NCBI GenBank assembly: GCA_003164135.1
Contig: PLSD01000048.1
Span: 124,001-188,000 of the forward strand
Source of the DNA: Acetobacteraceae bacterium
GTDB lineage: Bacteria; Pseudomonadota; Alphaproteobacteria; Acetobacterales; Acetobacteraceae
Length of the DNA: 64,000 bases
Reading direction: 5' to 3'
Shown: positions 44,219 to 53,914 of the stretch, in pieces
Layout of the letters: each line of letters starts with the position of its first letter
Position numbering within the stretch: position 1 is the first letter of the stretch
Notes under the pieces: generated by a model
Told to the model about the DNA's origin: nothing
The model's database searches: none
The model's input: only the letters and a program-made list of their open reading frames with translations
Made by a program: the position numbers and the translations under genes

Positions 44219-45067
44219 ATGCCTAACACCGAGACCCAGATTTCGCCGCCGAAGGGTACGCTCATGCAGGGCAAGCGCGGGCTTATCATGGGCGTGGCGA
44301 ATAACCGCTCCATCGCCTGGGCCATCGCGCAGGCCGTGGCGGCGCAAGGGGGCGAGGTTGCCTTCACCTACCAGGGCGAGGCGCTGGAAAAACGCGTGCG
44401 CCCGCTGGCCAATTCCATCGGCTCGGATTTTTTGGTGCCTTGCGATGTGTCCGACGACGCGGCGATGGATGCCGCGTTTGACGCGCTGGGCAAGAAATGG
44501 GGCAAAATTGACTTCCTGGTGCATGCCATCGGCTATGCCGACAAGAACTTTTTGCGCGGGCGTTATATCGATACACCGCGCGCGGTGTTTGCGCAGGCGC
44601 TGGATATCTCCTGTTATTCCTTCGCCGCCGCCGGACAGCGCGCCGCGGCTTTGATGTCCGATGGCGGTTCGCTGCTCACCCTCTCCTACCTGGGGGCGGA
44701 GCGCGTGGTGCCGCATTATAATGTGATGGGTGTCGCCAAGGCGGCGCTGGAGGCCTCGGTGCGTTATATGGCCACCGACCTTGGCGCGCGGCAAATTAGG
44801 GTAAACGCCATCTCGGCCGGGCCGATCAAGACGCTGGCGGCCTCGGGCATTGGCGATTTCAGCTACATCATGAAGTGGAACAAGTATAATTCGCCGCTGG
44901 AGCGCAATATCGAGCTGGAGGAAGTGGGCGGCGCCGGGCTGTACATGCTCTCCGACCTCTCCAAAGGGGTCACCGGCGAGGTGCATCATGTCGACTGCGG
45001 CTACCATATCGTCGGCATGAAGAACCCGGCAGCGCCGGACCTGACCGTCGCCAACGATTTTAGCTGA
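44219..45067 (+). CDS. fabI: Enoyl-[acyl-carrier-protein] reductase (NADH) FabI
   Basis: A 282-residue short-chain dehydrogenase-type enzyme. The cofactor loop GVANNRSIAWAIAQAVAAQG and the active-site Tyr and Lys in YNVMGVAK (Y-x6-K) are characteristic of FabI, which reduces the enoyl-ACP double bond in fatty acid elongation. The start at 44219 is 8 bases after GGAGA; in-frame ATGs at 44171 and 44264 are alternatives. aroC begins 3 bases after its stop, so the two are co-transcribed. Confidence 0.95.
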   Translation: MPNTETQISPPKGTLMQGKRGLIMGVANNRSIAWAIAQAVAAQGGEVAFTYQGEALEKRVRPLANSIGSDFLVPCDVSDDAAMDAAFDALGKKWGKIDFLVHAIGYADKNFLRGRYIDTPRAVFAQALDISCYSFAAAGQRAAALMSDGGSLLTLSYLGAERVVPHYNVMGVAKAALEASVRYMATDLGARQIRVNAISAGPIKTLAASGIGDFSYIMKWNKYNSPLERNIELEEVGGAGLYMLSDLSKGVTGEVHHVDCGYHIVGMKNPAAPDLTVANDFS

Positions 45068-45070
45068 AAC

Positions 45071-46144
45071 GTGTCGTACAATACGTTTGGGCAGCTTTTC
45101 CGCGTAACCACCTGGGGCGAGAGCCATGGCCCGGCGATTGGCTGCGTGGTGGATGGCTGCCCGCCGGGGATTGAGCTTTGCGAGGCTGATATCCAGCCGT
45201 TTTTGGATAAGCGCCGGCCGGGGCAGTCGCGGTTTACGACGCAGCGGCAGGAGTTGGACCAGGTAAAAATCCTCTCCGGCGTATATGAGGGGCGGACGAC
45301 CGGGACGCCGATTTCGCTGTATATTGAGAACACCGACCAGCGATCGAAAGACTATGCCAGCATCGCGGCGCAGTACCGGCCGGGGCATGCGGATGTGGCG
45401 TATGACATGAAATACGGGCATCGCGATCCGCGCGGCGGGGGTAGGTCCTCGGCGCGGGAGACGGCGATGCGGGTGGCCGCCGGGGCGGTGGCGCGCAAAG
45501 TGCTGGGGCCGGGGGTGGTGATCCGCGGGGCGATGGTGGCGATGGGGGCGCACTGCATTGAGCGCGCGCGCTGGGATTGGGAGGCGGTGGCGCAGAATCC
45601 GTTTTTCTGCCCGGATGCGGTGGCTGCTGTGGCGTGGGAAGGGATTCTGGATGGCATCCGCAAGGCGGGGTCTTCCATAGGTGCTGTGCTGGAGGTGGTG
45701 GCGCAGGGCGTGCCGCCGGGGCTGGGCGCGCCGATTTATGGCAAGCTGGACGCCGATATAGCCGGGGCCTTGATGAGCATCAACGCCGTTAAAGGCGTGG
45801 AAATTGGCGATGGGTTTGCCGCGGCAGCGTTAAGTGGCGAGGAGAATGCTGATGAGATGCGCATGGAGGCCGGGCGGATAAATTTCCTCGCCAACCATGC
45901 CGGCGGGATTCTGGGTGGGATTGCGACCGGGCAGGATATTGTGGCGCGGTTTGCGGTGAAGCCTACGAGTTCCATCCTTACGCCGATGCGCAGTGTTTCG
46001 GCTGCCGGGGAAAATGCCGAGGTGTTCACCAAGGGGCGGCATGACCCGTGCGTGGGGATTCGTGCGGTGCCGGTGGGCGAGGCAATGGTGGCCTGCGTGC
46101 TGGCGGACCATTTGCTGCGGCACCGGGGGCAGACGGGGAGATGA
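45071..46144 (+). CDS. aroC: Chorismate synthase
   Basis: A 357-residue enzyme starting with GTG at 45071 ([19 protein letters not shown]). The signature segments [32 protein letters not shown] and [15 protein letters not shown] are all present. It converts EPSP to chorismate with reduced FMN. Pairing directly behind fabI is unusual functionally but compact. A parS-like 16-mer begins 11 bases after the stop. Confidence 0.96.
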   Translation: MSYNTFGQLFRVTTWGESHGPAIGCVVDGCPPGIELCEADIQPFLDKRRPGQSRFTTQRQELDQVKILSGVYEGRTTGTPISLYIENTDQRSKDYASIAAQYRPGHADVAYDMKYGHRDPRGGGRSSARETAMRVAAGAVARKVLGPGVVIRGAMVAMGAHCIERARWDWEAVAQNPFFCPDAVAAVAWEGILDGIRKAGSSIGAVLEVVAQGVPPGLGAPIYGKLDADIAGALMSINAVKGVEIGDGFAAAALSGEENADEMRMEAGRINFLANHAGGILGGIATGQDIVARFAVKPTSSILTPMRSVSAAGENAEVFTKGRHDPCVGIRAVPVGEAMVACVLADHLLRHRGQTGR

Positions 46145-46154
46145 CGCCGGGGGG

Positions 46155-46170
46155 TGTTCCACGTGGAGCA
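46155..46170. other. parS-like centromere site
   Basis: TGTTCCACGTGGAGCA differs by one base from TGTTCCACGTGGAACA, a known chromosomal ParB site variant, and by three from the consensus TGTTTCACGTGAAACA. It lies in an intergenic region. No parA or parB is in the window. Confidence 0.5.
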
Positions 46171-46353
46171 TATGTGAGGTTTTTGTTACAATGTACTGTT
46201 AGTAAAGCAAAAGATTTTACTTGCACCCCAATTTGTGCGGGTTTGTGACGGAAAAGGAATGAGTCGCGGTGGAAAGGCCATTTTGCGCCGCCCGCGGACC
46301 TCGCTGTAAGCCAGCAAACGAGCGTAAATTGATCAAATCAGATAGTTAGCCGT

Positions 46354-46379
46354 CCCAAGGGTCATGCCCAAGGGTCATG
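46354..46379. repeat. Perfect 13-base tandem duplication
   Basis: CCCAAGGGTCATG occurs twice without a gap (46354-46366, 46367-46379), straddling the stop codon end of the small leftward gene. Confidence 0.7.
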
Positions 46380-46767
46380 CAACGTGTAGCAGATCAAACT
46401 TGCTTATGGTTATGGCGCCGCTTGGGTCACAGAAGAACATTACATCGAATAGTCTGTCACGGTCTCTGGTAACGGTTACAATCCCGGTGGAGCCAGAAGG
46501 AATGTGCTGGGTTCCCAGCATAAGTTCACGTCTCACAACCACCAAATCGCTTTTCTGGAAGTAGTATGACTTTGGGCGCTCAGGCAACCGGTCAGGGTAA
46601 GCTAATGTGATTCCGATTTTCGTCATGAAATGATGCCAGTGAGCTTCACCTCGGACCAATCCTGAGATTGGTCTCAATGACACGAAAACCTTCGAAAGTT
46701 TCTCCATCAGGGCTGACCAACCAATACTGCCAAGATAGCAGAGTATCTTGAATCCAAGATTTTTCAA
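46375..46767 (-). CDS. Orphan small protein (DUF4926-like C-terminal part)
   Basis: At most 130 residues, not recognised with confidence. The last roughly 55 residues (SDLVVVRRELMLGTQHIPSGSTGIVTVTRD, then FDVMFFCDPSGAITISKFDLL) resemble the small SH3-like barrel pattern of DUF4926-type proteins: LPxGxxGxV then VxFxDxxG. The N-terminal half is unmatched, and internal ATGs at residues 21 and 48 are alternative starts. The region is visibly AT-richer than its neighbours. It could be a lone cargo gene or a decaying ORF. Confidence 0.45.
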   Translation of the reverse strand: MKNLGFKILCYLGSIGWSALMEKLSKVFVSLRPISGLVRGEAHWHHFMTKIGITLAYPDRLPERPKSYYFQKSDLVVVRRELMLGTQHIPSGSTGIVTVTRDRDRLFDVMFFCDPSGAITISKFDLLHVA

Positions 46768-46825
46768 GCTTTACCGCGTCACATCACGGTGAGGGAGCAG
46801 ACGCAACGATAGCCTCTGGCGTTGC

Positions 46826-47461
46826 TTACGTTCCCTGCCGGACGGCGGCGATGAAACGGCGGATGAGGTCGGGGGATTTTTCGCCGGGGGAGATCTCCAC
46901 GCCGGATGAGACATCCGCGCCGGGGGCGTCGGTTTGGGTTAGCGCCGCCGCCACGTTTTCGGGGGTCAGGCCGCCGGCTAGGAGCCAGAATTTTTTGGCG
47001 TGCCAGGTGGAGAGGAGTTTCCAGTCCGCCAGCACGGCGTTGCCGCCGGGGCGGGTGGCGCCCGCGGGGGGCTTGGCTTCGACGACGAAACCGTCGGTTA
47101 CCTCGTTGGGGACCGGGAAGTCGGCCTGTGTGGCGACACCCAGGGCGCGCCAGACGGGGCGGCCGAAACGGGTGCGCAGGGGGGCGATGGCGGCGGCCGG
47201 GGCGTGGATTTGCAGGATGTCCAGCGAGACTTCCTGCAGGATTTCGTCGATTTCCTCGAAGGTGGGGTTAACGAACAGGCCGACGCGCTGCGGGCCGCCG
47301 GTGTGGCGCGCGGACAGAGCCGCGGCCTCACCGGGTGTGACGTAGCGCGGTGAGGCCGGGTAGAAGACGAAGCCGAGAAAATCCGCGCCGGCCTCAACCA
47401 CCGCGTCGAACGACTCGGGGCTGTTGATGCCGCAGATTTTGACCTTGCGGTCCGGTGCCAT
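46826..47461 (-). CDS. trpF: Phosphoribosylanthranilate isomerase
   Basis: A 211-residue TIM-barrel enzyme. The start KVKICGINSPESFDAVVEAGADFLGFVF is diagnostic, and the phosphate-binding end (LLAGGLTPENVAAAL, then GADVSSGVE) is intact. It catalyses the Amadori rearrangement in tryptophan synthesis. trpB and trpA, the usual partners, are not here. It starts 3 bases after the hpnJ stop, at the end of the hopanoid series. Confidence 0.94.
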   Translation of the reverse strand: MAPDRKVKICGINSPESFDAVVEAGADFLGFVFYPASPRYVTPGEAAALSARHTGGPQRVGLFVNPTFEEIDEILQEVSLDILQIHAPAAAIAPLRTRFGRPVWRALGVATQADFPVPNEVTDGFVVEAKPPAGATRPGGNAVLADWKLLSTWHAKKFWLLAGGLTPENVAAALTQTDAPGADVSSGVEISPGEKSPDLIRRFIAAVRQGT

Positions 47462-47464
47462 GGT

Positions 47465-48889
47465 TCAGGCTGCTTTGCGTTCCTTCAGGAACGCGAAGAA
47501 TTCCACGCCTTCGCGCAGGCGGCGCTTCATCATGTCCGGGCTGCGGATCATCTCGTTGAGGATGGAGAGGATTTTCGACGGGCGGAAATAGAATTTGCGG
47601 TAGATGGTTTCCACCGAATTGAAGATTTCCTGGTGGCTGAGATGCGGGTAGTGCAGCGGCGCGATCTGCACGCCGTGCTCGTCGATGAGTTCCGCGTGCT
47701 CAATGTCGAGCCAGCCTTCCTTCACCGCCTGGTTGTACAGGAAGGTGCCGGGGTATGGGGCGGCAAGCGAGACCTGGATGGTGTGCGGGTTGATCTCTTT
47801 GGCGAATTCCACTGTTTCCTTCAGGGTTTCCTGTGTCTCGCCGGGCAGGCCGACGATGAAGGTGCCGTGGATTTTGATGCCGAGCTTGTGGCAGTCAGCG
47901 GTGAAGCGCTTGGCGACGTCTATGCGCATGCCTTTTTTGATGTTGTAGAGGATCTGCTGGTTGCCGGTCTCGTAACCCACGAGGAGCAGGCGCAGGCCGT
48001 TTTCTTTCAGGATTTTCAAGGTTTTGTATGGCACGTTGGCTTTGGCGTTGCAGGACCAGGTGACGCCGAGCTTGCCGAGTTCGATGGCGATGGCCTCGGC
48101 GCGGGGCAGGTCATCAGTGAAGGTATCGTCGTCGAACATGAATTCCTCCACCTGGGGGAAGAGTTCTTTCGCGCGTTTGATTTCGGCGATGACGTTTTCC
48201 ACTGAACGCGTGCGGTATTTGTGGCCGCCGACCGTCTGCGGCCACAGGCAGAAGGTGCAGTGCGATTTGCAGCCGCGGCCAGTGTAGATGGAGACGTAGG
48301 GATGCTTCAGGTACCCGATGAAGTAATCCTCGATGCGCAAATGCTTGGCATAGACCTCGGTGACGAAGGGGAGCTGGTCCATGTCGTAGAGAATGGCGCG
48401 GTCTTTGTTCTTGACCAGGGCGCCGTTGGCGTCGCGGTACATGATACCGTCGACCTCGGCGAAGGATTTGCCCTCAGCGATTTCCTTGATGGTGAAGTCG
48501 AACTCATTGCCGGCGACGAAGTCCACGACTTTGGCGCGGCTGAGGGATTCTTCGGGCTGCACGGCGACTTTGGCGCCAACGAAGCCGATGAGCATGTTCG
48601 GGTTTTCCGCCTTGAACGCTTCGGCCACTTTCACGTCGTTGCCGAAGGATGGCGTGGAGGTGTGGATGATGAGCAGGTCATGGGTTTTGGCGTGGGGCAG
48701 CACGTCGGCCATGGTCAGGCGGGCCGGCGGGGCGTCAATGAGCGTGGAGTCGGGCACCAAGGCCGCGGGTTGGGCCAGCCATGTGGGGAACCAGAAGGAT
48801 TTGATCTCGCGCCGCGCCTGGTAGCGCGAGCCCGCGCCGCCGTCGAAACCGTCGTAGGAAGGGGGCTGCAAAAACAAGGTCTTCAACAT
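47465..48889 (-). CDS. hpnJ: Hopanoid biosynthesis B12-binding radical SAM protein HpnJ
   Basis: A 474-residue protein. The N-terminal half is a B12-binding-like domain, and the radical SAM cluster is C-x3-C-x2-C in GRGCKSHCTFCLWPQ. The opening MLKTLFLQPPSYDGFDGGAGSRYQ is typical of HpnJ. HpnJ contracts the amino sugar ring to the cyclitol ether of bacteriohopanetetrol. It lies 18 bases downstream of hpnI. The enzyme acting between them, HpnK, is not present here. Confidence 0.92.
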   Translation of the reverse strand: MLKTLFLQPPSYDGFDGGAGSRYQARREIKSFWFPTWLAQPAALVPDSTLIDAPPARLTMADVLPHAKTHDLLIIHTSTPSFGNDVKVAEAFKAENPNMLIGFVGAKVAVQPEESLSRAKVVDFVAGNEFDFTIKEIAEGKSFAEVDGIMYRDANGALVKNKDRAILYDMDQLPFVTEVYAKHLRIEDYFIGYLKHPYVSIYTGRGCKSHCTFCLWPQTVGGHKYRTRSVENVIAEIKRAKELFPQVEEFMFDDDTFTDDLPRAEAIAIELGKLGVTWSCNAKANVPYKTLKILKENGLRLLLVGYETGNQQILYNIKKGMRIDVAKRFTADCHKLGIKIHGTFIVGLPGETQETLKETVEFAKEINPHTIQVSLAAPYPGTFLYNQAVKEGWLDIEHAELIDEHGVQIAPLHYPHLSHQEIFNSVETIYRKFYFRPSKILSILNEMIRSPDMMKRRLREGVEFFAFLKERKAA

Positions 48890-48907
48890 GGCTTCACTCT
48901 TCTCTTT

Positions 48908-50035
48908 TCAATTCGGCGATATCCGGCCGGCGTCGGCTTGCATGATCTGGCCACGCCAGTAAACTTTGTCACCTGTAAAACTGGCAACATATATAATGAA
49001 GGAACAGAAATCCCGCACCAGGAAAAGCCACGCATCGCCGGATTTGGCAAGCCTTAACGTGGCATCAATGTAGTGCGCGGTGATGTAGCGGATGGCGAGG
49101 ACCGCGAGGAACAGCAGCCAGGACCAGGCGGCGCCGCCTGAAAAGGCGACGGCCAGCATGGCCCAGAACAGCGAAATTTGCAGCACCGAGGCGGCGTAAG
49201 GGATGGGCACCAGGGCGCGGATGGTGCGCGCCCAGCGCAGTTCGTGGCGCAGCAGCACCGCGAAGTTGTGTTCGGGGACAGTGGTGGCGGGGATGACCTG
49301 CGCCAGCGTGAGCTTGTAGCCCTTGGCCAGGACAAGGCGTCCGAGGACTTGGTCGTCGGCGAGGTTGTTGGCCACGGCGGCGAGACCGCCGACCTGGGCG
49401 AGGACGGATTTGGTCAGGGCCATGGTGACGCCCAGGCAGTCCTGCCGGCCGAGCTTGCGGGCCAGCAGGGCGCCGGGGAGGAAGGTGTAGTTGATCTGGT
49501 TGGCACCCATGAGGGTGGCCAGATGCGGGGTGCCGGGCAAGCCGGTGTAGAGGGTGGTGACCAGGCCAACGCCCGGCTGCTGCATGGCGGCGACGACGCG
49601 GTCGAGGAAATACGGCGGGACGTGGATGTCGGCGTCGGACATCACCAGGGTTTCGTATTTTGCCGCCGGGTACATGTTGATGAGGTTGGAAACCTTGCGG
49701 CTGGAACCGTGCAGGCTGGCGTCCACCACCACGGCGACGTCGCGTTCCGGGTAGCGGGCGCGCAGTTTTGCGACGATTGCGAGCACTGGGTCCGCGGGAT
49801 TCTGCACGCCGAAGACAACCTGGAAGTCCGGGTATTCGATGTGGAAGAAGGACTCCAGCGCCAGTTCGGTCAGCGGCTCGATGCCGCAGAGGGGCTTGAG
49901 GATGGAGACCGGGGGACGGGAAGATGGGGGGGCCACGGGGGCGGCGCAGAACCGCTGGATGAGCCACGTGCCCAAAATGAGCTGCGCCACGCCGATCAGC
50001 GCGCACAGCCCGGTGATCCCGGCGAGAATGTGCAA
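48908..50035 (-). CDS. hpnI: Hopanoid biosynthesis glycosyltransferase HpnI
   Basis: A 375-residue GT2-type enzyme with an N-terminal hydrophobic helix and hydrophobic segments at the C-terminus. VSILKPLCGIEPLTE, the DAD motif in VMSDADIHVPP and the QxxRW-like HELRWARTIRALVP are visible. HpnI adds N-acetylglucosamine to bacteriohopanetetrol at the inner membrane. It starts with TTG, one base after the hpnM stop, with no ribosome-binding site, so it depends on translational coupling. Confidence 0.9.
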   Translation of the reverse strand: MHILAGITGLCALIGVAQLILGTWLIQRFCAAPVAPPSSRPPVSILKPLCGIEPLTELALESFFHIEYPDFQVVFGVQNPADPVLAIVAKLRARYPERDVAVVVDASLHGSSRKVSNLINMYPAAKYETLVMSDADIHVPPYFLDRVVAAMQQPGVGLVTTLYTGLPGTPHLATLMGANQINYTFLPGALLARKLGRQDCLGVTMALTKSVLAQVGGLAAVANNLADDQVLGRLVLAKGYKLTLAQVIPATTVPEHNFAVLLRHELRWARTIRALVPIPYAASVLQISLFWAMLAVAFSGGAAWSWLLFLAVLAIRYITAHYIDATLRLAKSGDAWLFLVRDFCSFIIYVASFTGDKVYWRGQIMQADAGRISPN

Positions 50036-50036
50036 A

Positions 50037-50687
50037 TTACGGCCCGCTGGGGGTTATGGCGCCATTGGAGAGGGTGGTGATCTTGGTCTTCAGGGCGGCG
50101 ATCAAGGGCGCGGCGTCGCCGCCACTGACCAGCCCGCTGAAATCCGAGGCGTGCACGGCGACCTGGCTGATGGTGCCGTTCAGCAGCACATCGGTAATCT
50201 GCCAGTTGGAGGGGCCGCCGGCGACGACGTAATCCAGCTCGGTCGGCGCGCTGCCGTCACCGGGGACGATCTTGGTTTCGACGATCTTGTTTGCCCCCAG
50301 GGATTTTTCCTTGGGCAGCAGTACGAACTTGGCGCCGGCAGAGGTGAACTGGCTGACGTAGCTGACGACGGTGAACTGCTCGAACAGCGCCGAAAGCTGC
50401 TGCTGCTGCGCCGCCGGGAGGGTTGGCCAGGAGAAGCCCACGGAGTTTTGCACCACCATGGGGAGGTTGTAGGTCTGCTTGACCACCGGATCGAGCGCCG
50501 CATAGCGCGCGGCAAAGCTCTGGCCGGCGGATCCCGCCTGCATGGTGGCGAGCAGACCGGCGTCCAGCGCGGCAACCGGGGCGGCTTCCGGCGTGGCGGC
50601 TGAGCCCGATTGCGGCGTCGCCGCGGGGGCGATGAGCGGGAGGCCGGTCGCCACGAGCAGCGCCGCCGTGCGGAGGAGGTTTTTCAT
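50037..50687 (-). CDS. hpnM: Hopanoid-associated MlaC-type periplasmic protein HpnM
   Basis: A 216-residue secreted protein with signal peptide MKNLLRTAALLVATGLPLIAPA. The body (YNLPMVVQNSVGFSW, then LSALFEQFTVVSYVSQF and PGDGSAPTELDYVV) matches the MlaC/Ttg2D-like fold used for phospholipid transfer. In hopanoid clusters this is HpnM, thought to work with the RND-type transporter HpnN in moving hopanoids to the outer membrane. hpnN is not in the window. Confidence 0.87.
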   Translation of the reverse strand: MKNLLRTAALLVATGLPLIAPAATPQSGSAATPEAAPVAALDAGLLATMQAGSAGQSFAARYAALDPVVKQTYNLPMVVQNSVGFSWPTLPAAQQQQLSALFEQFTVVSYVSQFTSAGAKFVLLPKEKSLGANKIVETKIVPGDGSAPTELDYVVAGGPSNWQITDVLLNGTISQVAVHASDFSGLVSGGDAAPLIAALKTKITTLSNGAITPSGP

Positions 50688-50704
50688 GGGGAGGTTATCG
50701 CTGC

Positions 50705-52636
50705 TTACTGTGCCGGAATTGCGACGAGATCGTGGAGTGCATCCACGCCCAGTGCCGCAATTGCGTGCGCGACAATGTCGGCCGTGGTCAACCCGGCCTC
50801 GATCAACTGGGCGGCCGGGGTGTTGTGGTCGATCAGGCGGTCGGGGAGCGTCATCGGGCGGAATTTCAGGCCCGAGTCGAAGGCGCCGCTCCAGGCGAGG
50901 TGATGCGCCACGGCGGCGCTGAAGCCACCGGCGGCGCCGTCCTCGATGGTGATAAGCACCTCGTGGTGGCGGGCCAGCTGGTTCACCAGATCGGTGTCCA
51001 GCGGCTTCATGAAGCGGGCATCGGCCACCGTGGTGGGGAAGCCGCGCGCGGTGAGTTCGTCGGCGGCGCGCAGGGCGTCGGCCAGGCGCGGGCCGAGGGC
51101 GAGGATGGCGACCTTGCCGCCCTCACGGACGATGCGGCCCTTGCCGATTTCCCACGGCGTGCCGCGCGCTGGCAGCGCCACGCCCAGGCCCTCGCCACGC
51201 GGGTAGCGGAAGGCGGAGGGGCGGTCGTCAATGGCGGCGGCGGTGGCGACGGCGTGCATCAGCTCGGCTTCGTCGGAAGGCGCCATGATGACCATGCGGG
51301 GCATCGGGCCAAGGAAGCAGAGGTCGTAGACACCGGCATGGGTAGCGCCATCGGCGCCGACCATGCCGGCGCGGTCCATGGCGAAACGCACGGGCAGCGA
51401 TTGCAGCACCACGTCATGCACCAACTGGTCGTAGCCGCGTTGCAGGAAGGTGGAATAGATGGCGCAGAACGGGGCCATGCCCTCGGTCGCCATGCCGGCG
51501 GCGAAGGTGACGGCGTGCTGCTCGGCGATGCCGACGTCGAACATGCGGCCGGGGAATTTGGCCTCGAACTTGTCCAGCCCGGTGCCGGGCGGCATGGCGG
51601 CGGTGATGGCGACGATGTTCGGGTTGACCTCGGCCTCGGCGATCAGCGCCTTGGCGAACACGTTGGTGTAGCTCGGCGGGCCGGGCGGGGCTTTGCTCTG
51701 CTCGCCGGTGATGACGTTGAATTTGGAGACGCCGTGGTATTTGTCCGCCGCCGCCTCGGCCGGGGCGTAGCCTTTGCCCTTTTGCGTGACGACATGCAGC
51801 AGCACCGGCTCGTGGCTGTCCGAGTCGCGGATGTTGCGCAGCACGGGCAGCAGATGGTCGAGGTTATGGCCGTCAACCGGGCCGACGTAATAGAAGCCAA
51901 GTTCCTCGAACAAGGTGCCGCCGGTGAGGATGCCGCGGGCGTATTCCTCGGCGCGGCGCGCGGTGCGCTCCAGCGTGCGGGGGAAGCGCTTGGCCATTTT
52001 CGCGGCAAAGTCCCGTAAGCTCATGAAGCTACGGGAAGAAATCAGCTTGGACAGGTACGCGCTCATCGCGCCGACGGGCGGGGCGATGGACATGTCGTTG
52101 TCGTTGAGGATGACGATCAGGCGCGATTTCATGGCCCCGGCGTTGTTCATCGCCTCATAGGCCATGCCGGCGCTCATGGAGCCGTCGCCGATGACGGCGA
52201 TGACGTTGCGCGGGTCGTGCTCTTTCTTCAGGTCGCGGGCGACGGCCATGCCCAGCCCGGCGGAGATGGAGGTGGAGGAATGCGCGGCGCCGAAGGGGTC
52301 GTATTCGCTCTCCGAACGGCGGGTGAAGCCGGAAAGCCCGCCCGGCTGGCGCAGGGTGCGGATGCGGTCGCGGCGGCCGGTGAGGATTTTATGCGGATAG
52401 GTCTGGTGACCCACATCCCAGATCAGGCGGTCGCGCGGGGTCTCGAACACCGCGTGGATGGCGACAGTTAGTTCCACCACCCCAAGTGACGAACCCAAAT
52501 GCCCGCCGGTGACGGAGACGGTGTCAATGGTCTCGGCACGCAGCTCATCGGCCAGTTGCTTGAGCTGCTCGGCGGAAAGGTTGCGCATGTCGGAGGGGAT
52601 TTTCACCCGGTCCAGAAGCGGCGTCCGCGGCGGCAT
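50705..52636 (-). CDS. dxs: 1-deoxy-D-xylulose-5-phosphate synthase
   Basis: A 643-residue thiamine-diphosphate enzyme. [18 protein letters not shown], the ThDP/Mg region [18 protein letters not shown], and the transketolase-like C-terminal part are all present. It condenses pyruvate with glyceraldehyde 3-phosphate, the first step of the MEP pathway. The ATG at 52636 (MPPRTPLL) lies 8 bases after GGAGGA. It heads the leftward unit with hpnM, hpnI, hpnJ and trpF, tying precursor supply to hopanoid modification. Confidence 0.95.
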   Translation of the reverse strand: MPPRTPLLDRVKIPSDMRNLSAEQLKQLADELRAETIDTVSVTGGHLGSSLGVVELTVAIHAVFETPRDRLIWDVGHQTYPHKILTGRRDRIRTLRQPGGLSGFTRRSESEYDPFGAAHSSTSISAGLGMAVARDLKKEHDPRNVIAVIGDGSMSAGMAYEAMNNAGAMKSRLIVILNDNDMSIAPPVGAMSAYLSKLISSRSFMSLRDFAAKMAKRFPRTLERTARRAEEYARGILTGGTLFEELGFYYVGPVDGHNLDHLLPVLRNIRDSDSHEPVLLHVVTQKGKGYAPAEAAADKYHGVSKFNVITGEQSKAPPGPPSYTNVFAKALIAEAEVNPNIVAITAAMPPGTGLDKFEAKFPGRMFDVGIAEQHAVTFAAGMATEGMAPFCAIYSTFLQRGYDQLVHDVVLQSLPVRFAMDRAGMVGADGATHAGVYDLCFLGPMPRMVIMAPSDEAELMHAVATAAAIDDRPSAFRYPRGEGLGVALPARGTPWEIGKGRIVREGGKVAILALGPRLADALRAADELTARGFPTTVADARFMKPLDTDLVNQLARHHEVLITIEDGAAGGFSAAVAHHLAWSGAFDSGLKFRPMTLPDRLIDHNTPAAQLIEAGLTTADIVAHAIAALGVDALHDLVAIPAQ

Positions 52637-52948
52637 TATACCAGTCCTCCGATACGCCACGCCATAATCATCCGCATTACCCTCTGTATCCTTCGCTCAA
52701 ACCAAAAAACCAAAACCTGTGTCACTAGAACCACAGCGCCCGGTTCACCGTTCATTTACTGCCACATAAGGGACGCGCAACGGAAATGCCAGCGCCCCAA
52801 ATTCCCCCGCAGGCCATATTTGTTGCCCGGCGGAAGAGCAGGTATGAAGGTTCACCTTACACTGCTGCTTGCCGAAATGGCAGGCAATGACCTAATGCAC
52901 CTATCAGAAAGATGAACAGCGTGACAGACCGGCAACAGGATTCGTAAG
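52637..52948. other. Divergent dxs/ispH intergenic region
   Basis: A 312-base non-coding stretch that must carry promoters for both isoprenoid units. No clear -35/-10 pair or riboswitch is seen. A 23-codon ORF at 52844-52915 has weak support and was not called. Confidence 0.6.
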
Positions 52949-53902
52949 ATGGATGGCTCAAACTCCCCTAAGACGATGCGTGTCATACTGGCTCAGCCCC
53001 GCGGGTTCTGCGCCGGGGTGGAGCGCGCGATCGACATCGTGGAACGCGCGCTGGTCAAATTTGGCCCGCCGATTTATGTGCGCCACGAAATTGTGCATAA
53101 CCGCCATGTGGTCGAGGATTTGCGCGCCCGTGGCGCCGTGTTCGTCGATGAGCTGGATGAGGTGCCGGACGGTGCCATGACCGTGTTCTCCGCACACGGC
53201 GTGGCCCGCAAGGTTGAGAATGCCGCCAAGAGCCGGGAACTGCCGGTGATCGACGCGACCTGCCCGCTAGTGGCCAAGGTGCATGCCGAGGGGCGGCGCT
53301 ATGCCGGCCAGGGCCGCGAAATCGTGCTGATCGGCCATGCCGGACATGCCGAGGTGGAGGGCACCATCGGCCAGATCGACGGTACGGTGTACCTGGTGCA
53401 GACAGTGGACGACGCCGCCGTGCTGCAGGTGCAAACACCCGAAAAACTCTCCTATATCACCCAGACCACGCTCTCGGTGGATGATACGCGCGGCATTATC
53501 GCGGCGCTGAAGAAGCGTTTCCCCGCCATTGTGGGGCCGGATGTGCGGGATATCTGCTACGCGACGCAGAACCGCCAGGAGGCGGTGCATCATCTGGCGG
53601 AACTGGTTGACCTGATTTTGGTGGTGGGCAGCAAGAACTCCTCCAACTCCAAGCGCTTGCAGGAAATCGGCGCGGAGCTGGGGCGGCCGAGCTACCTGAT
53701 CGACGATGCCTCGCATCTGCAGGCCGCGTGGTTCGAGGGGATTCGCACCGTGGGCCTGACCGCTGGCGCCTCGGCGCCGGAAGTGCTGGTGCAGGGCGTG
53801 ATCGAGGGGCTGCGCCAGTTTGGCCAGTTGGAAATAGAATTGCTTGCCGGGACGCCGGAAGACGTGAAATTCAAGCTGCCGGCCGAAGTGGCCGAAGTAT
53901 AA
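52949..53902 (+). CDS. ispH: 4-hydroxy-3-methylbut-2-enyl diphosphate reductase
   Basis: A 317-residue iron-sulfur enzyme. The three cluster cysteines are in [19 protein letters not shown] and [10 protein letters not shown], and the substrate-binding SAHGVA is present. It makes IPP and DMAPP in the last MEP step. The ATG at 52949 follows GGA by 8 bases; a second ATG at 52976 is the domain start. It is followed 12 bases later by hpnH and diverges from dxs. Confidence 0.96.
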   Translation: MDGSNSPKTMRVILAQPRGFCAGVERAIDIVERALVKFGPPIYVRHEIVHNRHVVEDLRARGAVFVDELDEVPDGAMTVFSAHGVARKVENAAKSRELPVIDATCPLVAKVHAEGRRYAGQGREIVLIGHAGHAEVEGTIGQIDGTVYLVQTVDDAAVLQVQTPEKLSYITQTTLSVDDTRGIIAALKKRFPAIVGPDVRDICYATQNRQEAVHHLAELVDLILVVGSKNSSNSKRLQEIGAELGRPSYLIDDASHLQAAWFEGIRTVGLTAGASAPEVLVQGVIEGLRQFGQLEIELLAGTPEDVKFKLPAEVAEV

Positions 53903-53914
53903 GGACGGCAAAAC

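Noticed and set aside
52844-52915. A 23-codon ORF upstream of ispH as a leader peptide
   Set aside because: Weak ribosome-binding site, no codon run or attenuator hairpin, and no reason to favour it over chance.
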